From a candidate division WWE3 bacterium (GTDB taxonomy: Bacteria; Patescibacteriota; WWE3; UBA101185; UBA10185), in NCBI GenBank assembly GCA_003564915.1, contig PXDX01000118.1, positions 1 to 41,206 of the forward strand: a stretch of DNA of 41,206 nucleotides. The letters are read 5' to 3'. A program made the translations under genes and the position numbers. This document shows, piece after piece, positions 1 through 6,482 of this stretch. How positions within the stretch are numbered: position 1 is the stretch's first letter; every line of letters begins with the position of its first letter. The notes beneath the pieces were generated by a model that worked only from the letters and a program-made list of their open reading frames with translations, did no database searches and was not told the DNA's origin.

Positions 1-80
1 ACATCGTATTTGTTTCGAGGGGTTAGGATTTTATATTTATCTAATTACTTATTACTTAGGAGTTGTTCCGCGGCTTTGTC

Positions 81-157
81 TGGTGCCAATGCCTGGGCTC
101 GAACCAGGGACCTGGCGCTTATGAAACGCCCGCTCTAACCGCCTGAGCTACGTTGGC
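81..157 (-). tRNA. tRNA with CAU anticodon (elongator Met or Ile2)
   Basis: The minus strand folds as a full 77-nt cloverleaf with encoded CCA (81-83). The 7-bp acceptor stem starts with a normal G1-C72 pair and has one C-A mismatch at pair 6. The anticodon loop is TTCATAA, so the anticodon is CAT. The paired G1-C72 rules out an initiator; the true initiator is the next tRNA. From sequence alone I cannot tell elongator Met from the tRNA-Ile whose C34 is modified to lysidine. Confidence 0.93.
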
Positions 158-242
158 TTGCTTCTCTTCCCCCTCCCAAGGCAAAAGAATTATACCAAGA
201 AAAGCTCTTAAAAATGTAAGGATGTTATGTTTAGATTGATTT

Positions 243-316
243 TGGTTGCGGGGCTCGGATTCGAACCGAGGCCTTCAGATTATGAGCCTGACGAGGTACC
301 ACTCCTCCACCCCGCG
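243..316 (-). tRNA. Initiator tRNA-fMet (CAT)
   Basis: This 74-nt minus-strand cloverleaf has a CAT anticodon and encoded CCA. Two initiator hallmarks are visible: an unpaired C1 x A72 at the acceptor end and an A11-T24 pair in the D stem. The anticodon stem is TCAGG/TCTGA, which gives A29-U41, G30-C40 and G31-U39 instead of the usual three stacked G-C pairs. The D loop is short (7 nt). Confidence 0.96.
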
Positions 317-354
317 TCAAACTTTGATAATGGTAACAAATAGTCCTATCTCTG

Positions 355-750
355 TCAAAAGAGAAGCTCTTTCCATTGCTCTATGGGAGGCGTATCTTTT
401 GTGTCGACGAGAGAACTCCTTGTTTTCAGATCCAATTCGGTAGACTCATTTTCAAGAACCTCTTCTTCTTTTGTGGCGAGATCTTCAGGGAAGATATAGA
501 TTTCTTCTCCAGGCCTCACCAGGTTCAGTTCGTTCCTAGCGGCTTCTTCAATATAATCATCGGTCTCTTTGTACTCTATACTTGTCTCAAGCTCTTCCTT
601 TTTGTTTTTCAGTGATAATACTTCCTGATCGGTTTGTTCCAATCTTTTGCTGCTCTCAAGAATACCTTTAGTTGTTCTGATGGCGTTGATTGACCCCAGA
701 GTGAAGAAAATAGCAAGAATTATATATTTTAGTTGGGCAGGAATGTGCAT
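355..750 (-). CDS. Septum formation initiator family protein (FtsB/DivIC-like)
   Basis: A 131-residue protein with one N-terminal membrane helix (about residues 8-24), a coiled coil (about 28-65), then the family's C-terminal block around YIEEAARNELNLVRPGEEIY, and an acidic, disordered tail. FtsB/DivIC proteins join FtsL and FtsQ/DivIB at the division septum and signal cell-wall synthesis there. An in-frame ATG at 783 was not used as the start because it lies inside a -35 element (TTGATG) placed 17 bases from a TACAAT box. ATG 750 follows that box by 7 bases. The gene is divergent from the recombinase gene. Family is fairly sure; FtsB versus DivIC cannot be decided here. Confidence 0.85.
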   Translation of the reverse strand: MHIPAQLKYIILAIFFTLGSINAIRTTKGILESSKRLEQTDQEVLSLKNKKEELETSIEYKETDDYIEEAARNELNLVRPGEEIYIFPEDLATKEEEVLENESTELDLKTRSSLVDTKDTPPIEQWKELLF

Positions 751-757
751 TGAGGGT

Positions 758-786
758 ATTGTAATCAAAAAGTTGACGCACATCAA
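758..786 (-). promoter_or_regulatory. Promoter of the ftsB-like gene (leaderless)
   Basis: TTGATG (786-781), a 17-base spacer, then TACAAT (763-758) on the minus strand. The start codon at 750 follows the -10 box by 7 bases, so transcription should begin at or within a few bases of the ATG. Confidence 0.6.
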
Positions 787-848
787 CTCCCGTGATAGTC
801 TATAGGGTAGCTCTGCCCGGTATAAATTCACCTAGAATAATTAAGATT

Positions 849-1718
849 ATGAGTTTAAAAGAAGCAAGAGAAAAATTTTTAGAACACCTTGATGATATAG
901 GAAGGGCATCGTCTACACTGGTAGCTTATGGTAAAGATATTGAGCAGCTGACCGAATATATGACAAGGAGGGGAAAAAGTCTTCCGGAGGAAGTGACCTT
1001 AGAGGATTTGCAGAGCTTTATGGATCATTTTTCGGACAAGGGTTACACTAATAAGACCATTTCTCGTAAGACCAACTCGGCCAAGACATTCTTTTCTTAT
1101 TTGAAAGAGGAGGGGTATATCGAGGAGGACGTGTCCGAATATCTCAAACACCCCAAAGTAAAAAACACCGCACCAAGAATGTTGTCCAAGCTCGAATATA
1201 GGGCTTTAAGAGATGCGGCTCGCGATGACCCCCGGACGTATGCCCTGATAGAGCTTTTTCTTCAAGCAGGGCTTTCCATATCCGAGGTGTCGGGATTGGA
1301 ATTAGACCACCTTCATTTGGAAGGAGATAATCCTTACGTCTATATACCTGCCAGAGGATCACGTATGGAGAGAACGGTTCCTTTGAACGAAGCGGCTGTC
1401 TCCGCAGTAAAACATTATCTTAAGGAAGAGAGACCGGACATTGAGAGTGATTACCTCTTTATAACGAGAACGGGGAATCCTCTGTTGGTAAGAAATATTC
1501 GCTCTACGATTAACAGGTATTTTGAGAACGCCGGTGTGAAAGATGCCACTGTTAACGATCTTCGCCATACCTTTGTTGCACAAAACCTAAAGAATGGAGC
1601 CAGCATAGCCTTTATCTCTAAGGTTGTTGGTCATAAACGCGTATCGACCACTGAAAGGTATCTGCAATACATTGATCTGGATGAGCCCGGACAAAAGACC
1701 GAGCTAGCAGTTTTATAA
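849..1718 (+). CDS. Xer-like tyrosine recombinase with substituted active-site residues
   Basis: A 289-residue protein with the two-domain layout of XerC/XerD: an N-terminal SAM-like core-binding domain (about 1-95) and a C-terminal catalytic domain (about 110-285). Tyrosine recombinases use R-K-H/N-R-H/W-Y. Seen here: R239 and H240 in DLRHTF, H262 in VVGHKRVSTT, and the nucleophile Y271 are present. The first arginine is Ser143 (AGLSISEV in place of GLRISE), the His of HxxR is Asn236, and the beta-hairpin lysine is probably Arg. This suggests weak or altered catalysis, or a regulatory paralogue. The start at 849 is chosen because the conserved domain begins there; a TAGAAT box lies 10 bases upstream. 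The gene runs convergently into the nuclease-like gene 1 base away. Confidence 0.88.
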   Translation: MSLKEAREKFLEHLDDIGRASSTLVAYGKDIEQLTEYMTRRGKSLPEEVTLEDLQSFMDHFSDKGYTNKTISRKTNSAKTFFSYLKEEGYIEEDVSEYLKHPKVKNTAPRMLSKLEYRALRDAARDDPRTYALIELFLQAGLSISEVSGLELDHLHLEGDNPYVYIPARGSRMERTVPLNEAAVSAVKHYLKEERPDIESDYLFITRTGNPLLVRNIRSTINRYFENAGVKDATVNDLRHTFVAQNLKNGASIAFISKVVGHKRVSTTERYLQYIDLDEPGQKTELAVL

Positions 1719-1719
1719 G

Positions 1720-2196
1720 TTAACTAATTGATTTTTCTTCAACAATTTTCTTTACGCCTTGGAGGATAGTTTCTTTTGTATGATTTGTGGGTTCTCCGCT
1801 GAACATATTATAGGCCTCGCCCTCAACTCCTCCCGGTATCGTTACTATAACCGGAACAACCAGTCTCCCGCCAATTTTGGAGCTACCTATAGCATCGGAC
1901 ATTCTCAATTTTTCTTCACTATTCATTATCTCTTTAATCTTAATTTCCTCAGCATATCTGTCCGTTTTTACTTGCAGCAATAAAAGTAGATAATTTTTTT
2001 TGTGAGGCTCAACTATGATATCAACTCCTCCGGCATCTTCGCTTTCGGATGCTTGAGAGACGCGGCCGAAGTTCTCGTCTTTCAGAGATTTGATCACTGC
2101 CACTTCTCCTAAAGCTCCAGACAATCTATTAGATTCTACGTAGGGAATTTTCTCTCCTCTTAGAGCTCCGCCAACAAGATCACCTTGTAAAGACAT
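1720..2196 (-). CDS. Putative PD-(D/E)XK-fold nuclease, unknown role
   Basis: A 158-residue soluble protein that I do not recognise by name. Its N-terminal half has the pattern of a restriction-endonuclease-like core: a helix with Glu in GALGEVAVIKSL, then GGVDIIVEP, a short turn, and a strand ending QVKTD. This fits the E...D...(E/Q)xK arrangement of PD-(D/E)XK enzymes, with Q replacing E. The C-terminal half (SSKIGGRLVVPVIVTIPGG) looks like further strands. There is no recognisable DNA-binding domain and no adjacent methyltransferase, so a restriction system is not indicated. The start at 2196 is supported by an extended -10 box six bases upstream. The fold assignment is an inference from motif order. 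Confidence 0.65.
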   Translation of the reverse strand: MSLQGDLVGGALRGEKIPYVESNRLSGALGEVAVIKSLKDENFGRVSQASESEDAGGVDIIVEPHKKNYLLLLLQVKTDRYAEEIKIKEIMNSEEKLRMSDAIGSSKIGGRLVVPVIVTIPGGVEGEAYNMFSGEPTNHTKETILQGVKKIVEEKSIS

Positions 2197-2202
2197 GAGA
2201 AT

Positions 2203-2211
2203 ATGATAACA
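2203..2211 (-). promoter_or_regulatory. Extended -10 box of the nuclease-like gene
   Basis: TGTTATCAT on the minus strand: an extended TG motif plus TATCAT (2208-2203). Six bases separate it from ATG 2196, which predicts a leaderless mRNA. Confidence 0.5.
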
Positions 2212-2291
2212 CCCATTACCGATTGGTTCTAGAATTTCTGCAGAATTTTTCAGATAAGGGATGATGTTATTAGAGGCTCTCTATTTTAGGA

Positions 2292-2368
2292 TGGTGGACC
2301 GTGGGGGACTCGAACCCCCGACCTCTACAATGCGAATGTAGTGCTCTAGCCATCTGAGCTAACGGCCC
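2292..2368 (-). tRNA. tRNA-Ala (CGC)
   Basis: A 77-nt cloverleaf with the loop TTCGCAT, giving anticodon CGC (codon GCG). The acceptor stem GGGCCGT/ACGGTCC carries the G3-U70 wobble pair that identifies alanine tRNAs. CCA is encoded. Confidence 0.96.
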
Positions 2369-2433
2369 CCGCTTTAGGCAGTCAAATACCACGATGGACA
2401 TCAAGTCAACACCATAAATATTTATGGACTTTC

Positions 2434-2509
2434 TGGCGCGCCCGGAGGGACTCGAACCCCCGACCTCAGCGTCCGCAACGCTGCGTTCTATCCACTGAAC
2501 TACGGGCGC
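2434..2509 (-). tRNA. tRNA-Arg (GCG)
   Basis: A 76-nt cloverleaf with a perfect GCGCCCG/CGGGCGC acceptor stem, loop TTGCGGA and anticodon GCG (codon CGC). The discriminator is G and CCA is encoded. Most bacteria read CGN with an ACG anticodon edited to ICG, so the unmodified GCG form is worth noting. Confidence 0.93.
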
Positions 2510-2610
2510 ACAAAAGGATATCGTAACTATTGGCAGCGCCATTATACAAGAAATATGCTGTCGAGTTGAGAACTTGGGTAGGAAGAGGATACAAAAGCCC
2601 GCAGGAAATT

Positions 2611-3195
2611 TTAAAGGTCCAGCTTGTCTATCGCTTTCCTTAGTGTTTTATCGAAAGGATTCTCAGGTGGACTTTCTAGATAAGAAAGATATTTTGAACA
2701 GATATCTTTTACTTTCTCTTTATCTCCTTCATTCAATGTTAGAAACAGTCTTGCCGGCAGCTCGTTTCCTTCAACGTTTACATTTAATATTGTGAATTCC
2801 CCCTCTTCTGTAAAGAAGAATTCCCCAAGCTGGTTCCAGTAATAGAATTTTCCCAAATACTTTATTCCATGCGTGGAAAGCTCATAGGAACCTGATTCCG
2901 GCGGAGTATTGGCCAAAATATATGCTATGAAAGCAATACTTGCGACTACAAGAATGATCATGAATTCCCCTATGACAAGAAGGAAGATTCCCAGAACGCC
3001 CGCTACTATCAAAATGTTCTTGGTCAGCTTTCCGCCGAATGATTTTATCTCTGATCGTGTAGGAGCTTCCCAGGAGTGTAGAAGCTCTCTCTCACCCTGA
3101 GTTTTTGGGTCAAAAGAATGATCTCTAGGAGGTTCGGGTTGTTTAGAACCGATACTCGTTATACCTAAGGAATCTGTAATATCAGATATCTGCAT
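2611..3195 (-). CDS. Conserved membrane protein of unknown function
   Basis: A 194-residue protein. Residues 1-55 are hydrophilic and proline-rich. Two closely spaced hydrophobic segments follow (about 60-76 and 78-92), forming a hairpin. The C-terminal domain (about 95-194) alternates short strands (SYELSTHGIKYLGKFYYWNQLGEFFF, as separate blocks) before a final helix, resembling the small PH-like domains that follow membrane hairpins in many Patescibacteria proteins. I cannot assign a function. The start at 3195 is supported by a promoter TCGACA-N17-TAAAAT whose -10 box ends 9 bases before the ATG. It stands alone between tRNA genes. Confidence 0.75.
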   Translation of the reverse strand: MQISDITDSLGITSIGSKQPEPPRDHSFDPKTQGERELLHSWEAPTRSEIKSFGGKLTKNILIVAGVLGIFLLVIGEFMIILVVASIAFIAYILANTPPESGSYELSTHGIKYLGKFYYWNQLGEFFFTEEGEFTILNVNVEGNELPARLFLTLNEGDKEKVKDICSKYLSYLESPPENPFDKTLRKAIDKLDL

Positions 3196-3204
3196 ATTGA
3201 AACT

Positions 3205-3233
3205 ATTTTAGAACAGATATTGAGGTTTGTCGA
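3205..3233 (-). promoter_or_regulatory. Promoter of the 194-residue membrane protein gene
   Basis: TCGACA (3233-3228), a 17-base spacer and TAAAAT (3210-3205) on the minus strand. The -10 box ends 9 bases from ATG 3195, which implies a leader of about 2-4 nt. Confidence 0.6.
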
Positions 3234-3289
3234 GATTAAAGATTAGCAGTTTATATAGCAGAAGCTGCGGTTTGATTTTAAGGTTTGAA

Positions 3290-3378
3290 TGGCGGAGGGT
3301 GCGGGATTCGAACCCACGCACCGCTTTTAGACGGTGACGGCTTAGCAAGCCGCTGCATTACCACTCTGCCAACCCTCC
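3290..3378 (-). tRNA. tRNA-Ser (GCT)
   Basis: An 89-nt class II tRNA with the long variable arm typical of serine. The anticodon loop TGCTAAG gives GCT (codons AGC/AGT). The acceptor stem starts GGAGGGT, the discriminator is G, and CCA is encoded. Confidence 0.95.
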
Positions 3379-3579
3379 GTAATTAGATGATAATTGTTGT
3401 AGCAGGAGTTATTTTAACATGAGTAAGGCTTTTGATGTTTATTGTGAGAAATAACTTTTGAGAGCATGTTCTTAAGCAGCTTTGTTGTTATGTGAGACTT
3501 TTTCTGGGGTTCAAAAAAGTCGCGTTAGCACGGCCCTATCTTAAGTACCCATTATTACCTTTTGCCTTGAAAAAGCCTC

Positions 3580-3969
3580 TGGTGGAGATGAGGGGAATCG
3601 AACCCCTGTCTTGAAAGACCAAATATGAGAGTTTACAAGCGTAGTTAAAGTATTTCTCGGAAGGAAAGTGCCTTAACAGACTTTTAGTACCTTCCCAGGT
3701 AAGATTTTTGAGCTTTTGCCCTTGGCTTTTGATTTTACCAGTTCCAAAAACCTCATTCCGGCTTTATTGGATTCTCTACGGACCTCCGGACAGATCCATA
3801 GGAACCTGACTTAAACAGTTTTACTGATTTTAAGCCATTGCGCCTGCTAATGCAGGAGCTTCTGCCATTTCATAATCGGCAAGTGTTTATTTGCTGTGTT
3901 TTACAAGCAACAGCAGCTTGGCTTGCACCCATATTTTTAAAGTACATTCAATCAAATCCTGTCATCCCC
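3580..3969 (-). ncRNA. ssrA: Transfer-messenger RNA (tmRNA)
   Basis: The minus-strand 5' end GGGGATG pairs with CATCTCC just before the A-CCA 3' end (3580-3583), closing a tRNA-like domain with the T arm GGGGTTCGATTCCCC. Length is about 390 nt. The most likely tag reading frame runs from 3880 to 3830: GCC resume codon, peptide ADYEMAEAPALAGAMA, then TAA. Its hydrophobic, Ala-rich end fits a proteolysis tag, though it ends AMA rather than the common LAA. The resume codon is inferred from position and frame. It lies 21 bases downstream of smpB on the same strand, so the RNA and its protein partner may be co-expressed. tmRNA rescues stalled ribosomes. Confidence 0.95.
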
Positions 3970-3990
3970 GGAGAAGCCTATATACGATAC

Positions 3991-4446
3991 TCATCTTATC
4001 CCCAGATCTTTGCGCCGTTGTCTAAGATCTTTCTCAATCTGACGTTTTTTAGCAACCTGCTTCTTCTCATGTTTCTTACGCCCTCTTACTACGGCTATTT
4101 CTAATTTTATCAAATTATTGCGCAGAACTAAAGCTATGGGCACAGCTGTCTTACCCTTTTCGTCGATCTGCTTTATTATTTCTTCGATTTCTTTCCTGCT
4201 AAGCAGAATTTTTCTTTTCCTTTTTTCATCGATTTCACTCGCTCTCTGTGATCTTTTGGAATAGAGGCCGATATGCAAATTCACAACGTAAAGCTCCCCA
4301 TCCTCAGATTTGATATAGGCTCCTTCAAAGCTGACTTTTTTTTCACGTATGGCTTTAACTTCATAGCCTTTAAGCACTATTCCGGCGACGTATTTTTCTA
4401 TGATCTCATAATTGTGAAGAGCCTTACGATTCTTTACCAATAGCAT
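3991..4446 (-). CDS. smpB: SsrA-binding protein SmpB
   Basis: A 151-residue protein of the usual family length. Recognisable blocks are the N-terminal NRKALHNYEI, GIVLKGYEVKAIREKKVSFEGAY (in pieces), VNLHIGLYSKRSQ, and the long basic C-terminal tail ending around RRKDLGIR that enters the ribosomal A site. SmpB binds the tRNA-like domain of tmRNA and brings it to stalled ribosomes. ATG 4446 was chosen over the GTG at 4452 because it matches the family N-terminus and follows an extended -10 box (TGCTAGAAT) by 6 bases. Its RNA partner ssrA lies directly downstream. Confidence 0.97.
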   Translation of the reverse strand: MLLVKNRKALHNYEIIEKYVAGIVLKGYEVKAIREKKVSFEGAYIKSEDGELYVVNLHIGLYSKRSQRASEIDEKRKRKILLSRKEIEEIIKQIDEKGKTAVPIALVLRNNLIKLEIAVVRGRKKHEKKQVAKKRQIEKDLRQRRKDLGIR

Positions 4447-4452
4447 GGGCAC

Positions 4453-4461
4453 ATTCTAGCA
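4453..4461 (-). promoter_or_regulatory. Extended -10 box of smpB
   Basis: TGCTAGAAT on the minus strand, with TAGAAT at 4458-4453, six bases from ATG 4446. TTGAAT 16 bases further upstream is a possible -35. It predicts a leaderless transcript and decides between two in-frame starts. Confidence 0.6.
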
Positions 4462-4504
4462 GGGAAAGCCTTGGATTCAAAAGCTTTTAATACCTTAAAT
4501 ATCT

Positions 4505-5944
4505 TTAAAGCTTTGGGAAAAGAGGCTCCTCAGATCTTATACGGTCTTTAAAGAATTGTTCTTGGATCCTTCGGCTGGTTGAAGGGATAAAAGGCTCCAA
4601 AATAAGGCTTATTTTTCTGATCTGATATACTTCCTTGCTCAAAACGTTTTTTAATTCCTCTTGATCTTCTATGGCCCAAGGCTCATTTTCATTAATATGT
4701 TTGTCCAGATCAGTCAACATTCTCCAGATGTTTTGTAAGGCAAGATCCACTCTGAATTTGCTTATTGGAGCGGACCAGGGAGCTTGCCAAACAAACTCCT
4801 TCTCTTGCGGCTCAAAACTCAAGCCGGACCTTTCGGCCATCTTTGCTATTCTGGCAACGGTATTCCCTAACCCATTAGCCAAATCAGCGTTATAGACTTC
4901 TTCCAGATGTTTAATGGAAATATCTACATCCTCGGTGATAGGGCCGTGTTTAAGGAAATAATATCTTACGGCATCGACTCCGTATTTTTTGACCAGATCG
5001 CTTGGACGAATCACGTTTCCCAAGGATTTACTGATTTTCTTACCCTTTAGGTTAATGAATCCATGGGCATAGATAGTGTCGGGGAGAGGTAACTCCAGGC
5101 TCAAGAGCATTACCGGCCAAAGCAGGGCGTGGAAGCGTAATATATCTTTACCCACAAAATGGATGATCTTGGTTTTTTCATTCCACATATCCTTTTGTTT
5201 TGCCGCCGTATAATAATTTACCAGAGCATCGTACCAGACGTAGATGATCTGTTCTTCGTCAGAGGGGACGCTAATTCCCCACGGAACCTTATATTTAGGC
5301 CTGCTGACGGGAATGTCGTTTAAGCCCTGTTCCAAAAAAGCCAGCATTTCATTTTTCTTGTTTTCAGGGAGGATGAAGTCGTCCTTTTTTTCTATCAATT
5401 CTCTGAGAGCATTCTCATAGGCTGACCATCTTAGGAAGTAGTTTTCTTCCTTTAGTAGCCTTATCTGCTTGTTAGGGTGTTGGGGACATTTTTTATCTTC
5501 ATCTAGATCTGACAGGGTCTTGTACTCTTCACAGCCCTCGCAGTAAAAGCCCTCGTATTCCGCTTTATATATGTCTCCTCTCTCCAAAGCCTTTTCGAAT
5601 AGGTTAGAGGCAGTTTTTACATGATCAGGATCAGTAGTTCTGATAAACCTGTCATAGGAGATATTCAAGGCATCTATCTCTTTACGATCCAAACTCGATA
5701 TCTTTCTGGTGTATTCCTCCACTGACATATTTTCTTCTTTGGCCGCAAGGTAGTTAGTAGTTCCATGCTCATCCGTTCCCGTTAGAAAATAGACGTTTTC
5801 TTTACCGTATATTTTCCTGTAGTAACGGGCTACGGAGTCGGCAAGAATCTTTTCATACGCATGTCCTATATGAATTACGTCATTTGCGTAATCAATTGCA
5901 GTTGTGATCAATATCTTTTCCTTCTCTTTATCGTTTTTTAGCAT
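4505..5944 (-). CDS. metG: Methionyl-tRNA synthetase
   Basis: A 479-residue class I synthetase that charges tRNA-Met and initiator tRNA. The Rossmann fold carries the HIGH motif (HIGHAYE, about residue 25) and a KMSKS variant (KISKSLGN, about residue 305). The connective domain has a single zinc knuckle (CEGC...CPQH), and the anticodon-binding helical domain follows (about 350-479). It lacks the C-terminal tRNA-binding EMAP-like extension found in longer MetG enzymes. An extended -10 box (TGCTAAAAT) ends 9 bases before the ATG. The gene runs toward smpB, 58 bases away, but smpB has its own promoter. Confidence 0.97.
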   Translation of the reverse strand: MLKNDKEKEKILITTAIDYANDVIHIGHAYEKILADSVARYYRKIYGKENVYFLTGTDEHGTTNYLAAKEENMSVEEYTRKISSLDRKEIDALNISYDRFIRTTDPDHVKTASNLFEKALERGDIYKAEYEGFYCEGCEEYKTLSDLDEDKKCPQHPNKQIRLLKEENYFLRWSAYENALRELIEKKDDFILPENKKNEMLAFLEQGLNDIPVSRPKYKVPWGISVPSDEEQIIYVWYDALVNYYTAAKQKDMWNEKTKIIHFVGKDILRFHALLWPVMLLSLELPLPDTIYAHGFINLKGKKISKSLGNVIRPSDLVKKYGVDAVRYYFLKHGPITEDVDISIKHLEEVYNADLANGLGNTVARIAKMAERSGLSFEPQEKEFVWQAPWSAPISKFRVDLALQNIWRMLTDLDKHINENEPWAIEDQEELKNVLSKEVYQIRKISLILEPFIPSTSRRIQEQFFKDRIRSEEPLFPKL

Positions 5945-5953
5945 AGTAAAGCT

Positions 5954-5962
5954 ATTTTAGCA
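5954..5962 (-). promoter_or_regulatory. Extended -10 box of metG
   Basis: TGCTAAAAT on the minus strand (TAAAAT 5959-5954), 9 bases before ATG 5944. The same nine-base element precedes the antiporter gene at 28276-28284. Confidence 0.55.
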
Positions 5963-5967
5963 TAGTT

Positions 5968-6414
5968 TTATTCTTGTGTTTCTGGAGATACGGTTTTTTC
6001 TTTGAGTGTGCCGCCGTTTAACTCTATGACGTATCTCGCAGGAATTTTGTTCACATAGTTCGGGCATTTTTGCGGGTTAGTTTCAAAACATGGAGGGACG
6101 TTTAGCTCTTTATGCACTATGTCCCAATCACTGTCCAGCCAAATTATATCCAGAGGGATTAAAGTTTTGTACATCCAGAAGGAATGGAAGCCCTCTTTCT
6201 CGTATATAAAAACCATTCCTCTATCTTTGGGTAAATAATCTACTCCCATTAATCCTTTCGCTTTTTCTTGTGGGGTTTCAGCTACTTCCAGCCTATACCA
6301 ATTCCCTTCAACTTCTATATCCATATACCTCTTGGGTTTAGAAAGAAAAATATTCACAATTAATCCTATGATCAGCGCTGTTACTATAAGGGCTATCTTT
6401 TGATATTTATGCAT
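5968..6414 (-). CDS. DUF192 family protein, membrane-anchored
   Basis: A 148-residue protein with an N-terminal membrane anchor or signal (about residues 7-24) followed by a DUF192 domain (about 30-140). The family pattern is visible: RLEVAETPQEKAKGLMGV, GMVFIYEK, FWMYKTLIPLDIIWLDSDW, and ARYVIELNGG near the end. DUF192 proteins are small extracytoplasmic beta-barrel domains with no settled function. Upstream is an extended -10-like sequence (TGTTAAACT) 7 bases from the ATG. The gene is divergent from uvrD, with about 70 bases between start codons. Confidence 0.9.
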   Translation of the reverse strand: MHKYQKIALIVTALIIGLIVNIFLSKPKRYMDIEVEGNWYRLEVAETPQEKAKGLMGVDYLPKDRGMVFIYEKEGFHSFWMYKTLIPLDIIWLDSDWDIVHKELNVPPCFETNPQKCPNYVNKIPARYVIELNGGTLKEKTVSPETQE

Positions 6415-6421
6415 GGTTTTT

Positions 6422-6430
6422 AGTTTAACA
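6422..6430 (-). promoter_or_regulatory. Extended -10 box of the DUF192 gene
   Basis: TGTTAAACT on the minus strand; TAAACT (6427-6422) matches the consensus at 4 of 6 positions and ends 7 bases before ATG 6414. It is weaker than its neighbours. Confidence 0.35.
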
Positions 6431-6469
6431 GATAAAATAATGAGAATTTTCGGACTTATTTCGTGTTAC

Positions 6470-6475
6470 TATAAT
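6470..6475 (+). promoter_or_regulatory. -10 box of the UvrD-family helicase gene
   Basis: A perfect TATAAT, 7 bases before ATG 6483, predicting a leaderless mRNA. The -35 region (TTTTCG, 17 bases upstream) is poor. Confidence 0.6.
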
Positions 6476-6482
6476 TTAGCAT

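Noticed and set aside
751..831. Longer starts for the ftsB-like gene (ATG 783 and the frame start at 831)
   Set aside because: ATG 783 is part of a TTGATG -35 element spaced 17 bases from TACAAT; the extra residues do not match the family.
1720..2196. Restriction-modification system next to the recombinase
   Set aside because: There is only one nuclease-like gene and no methyltransferase or specificity subunit.
3845..3895. Alternative tmRNA tag frame starting GCAAATAAA
   Set aside because: It gives a charged peptide ending in LLH, unlike proteolysis tags; the chosen frame ends in a hydrophobic Ala-rich tail.
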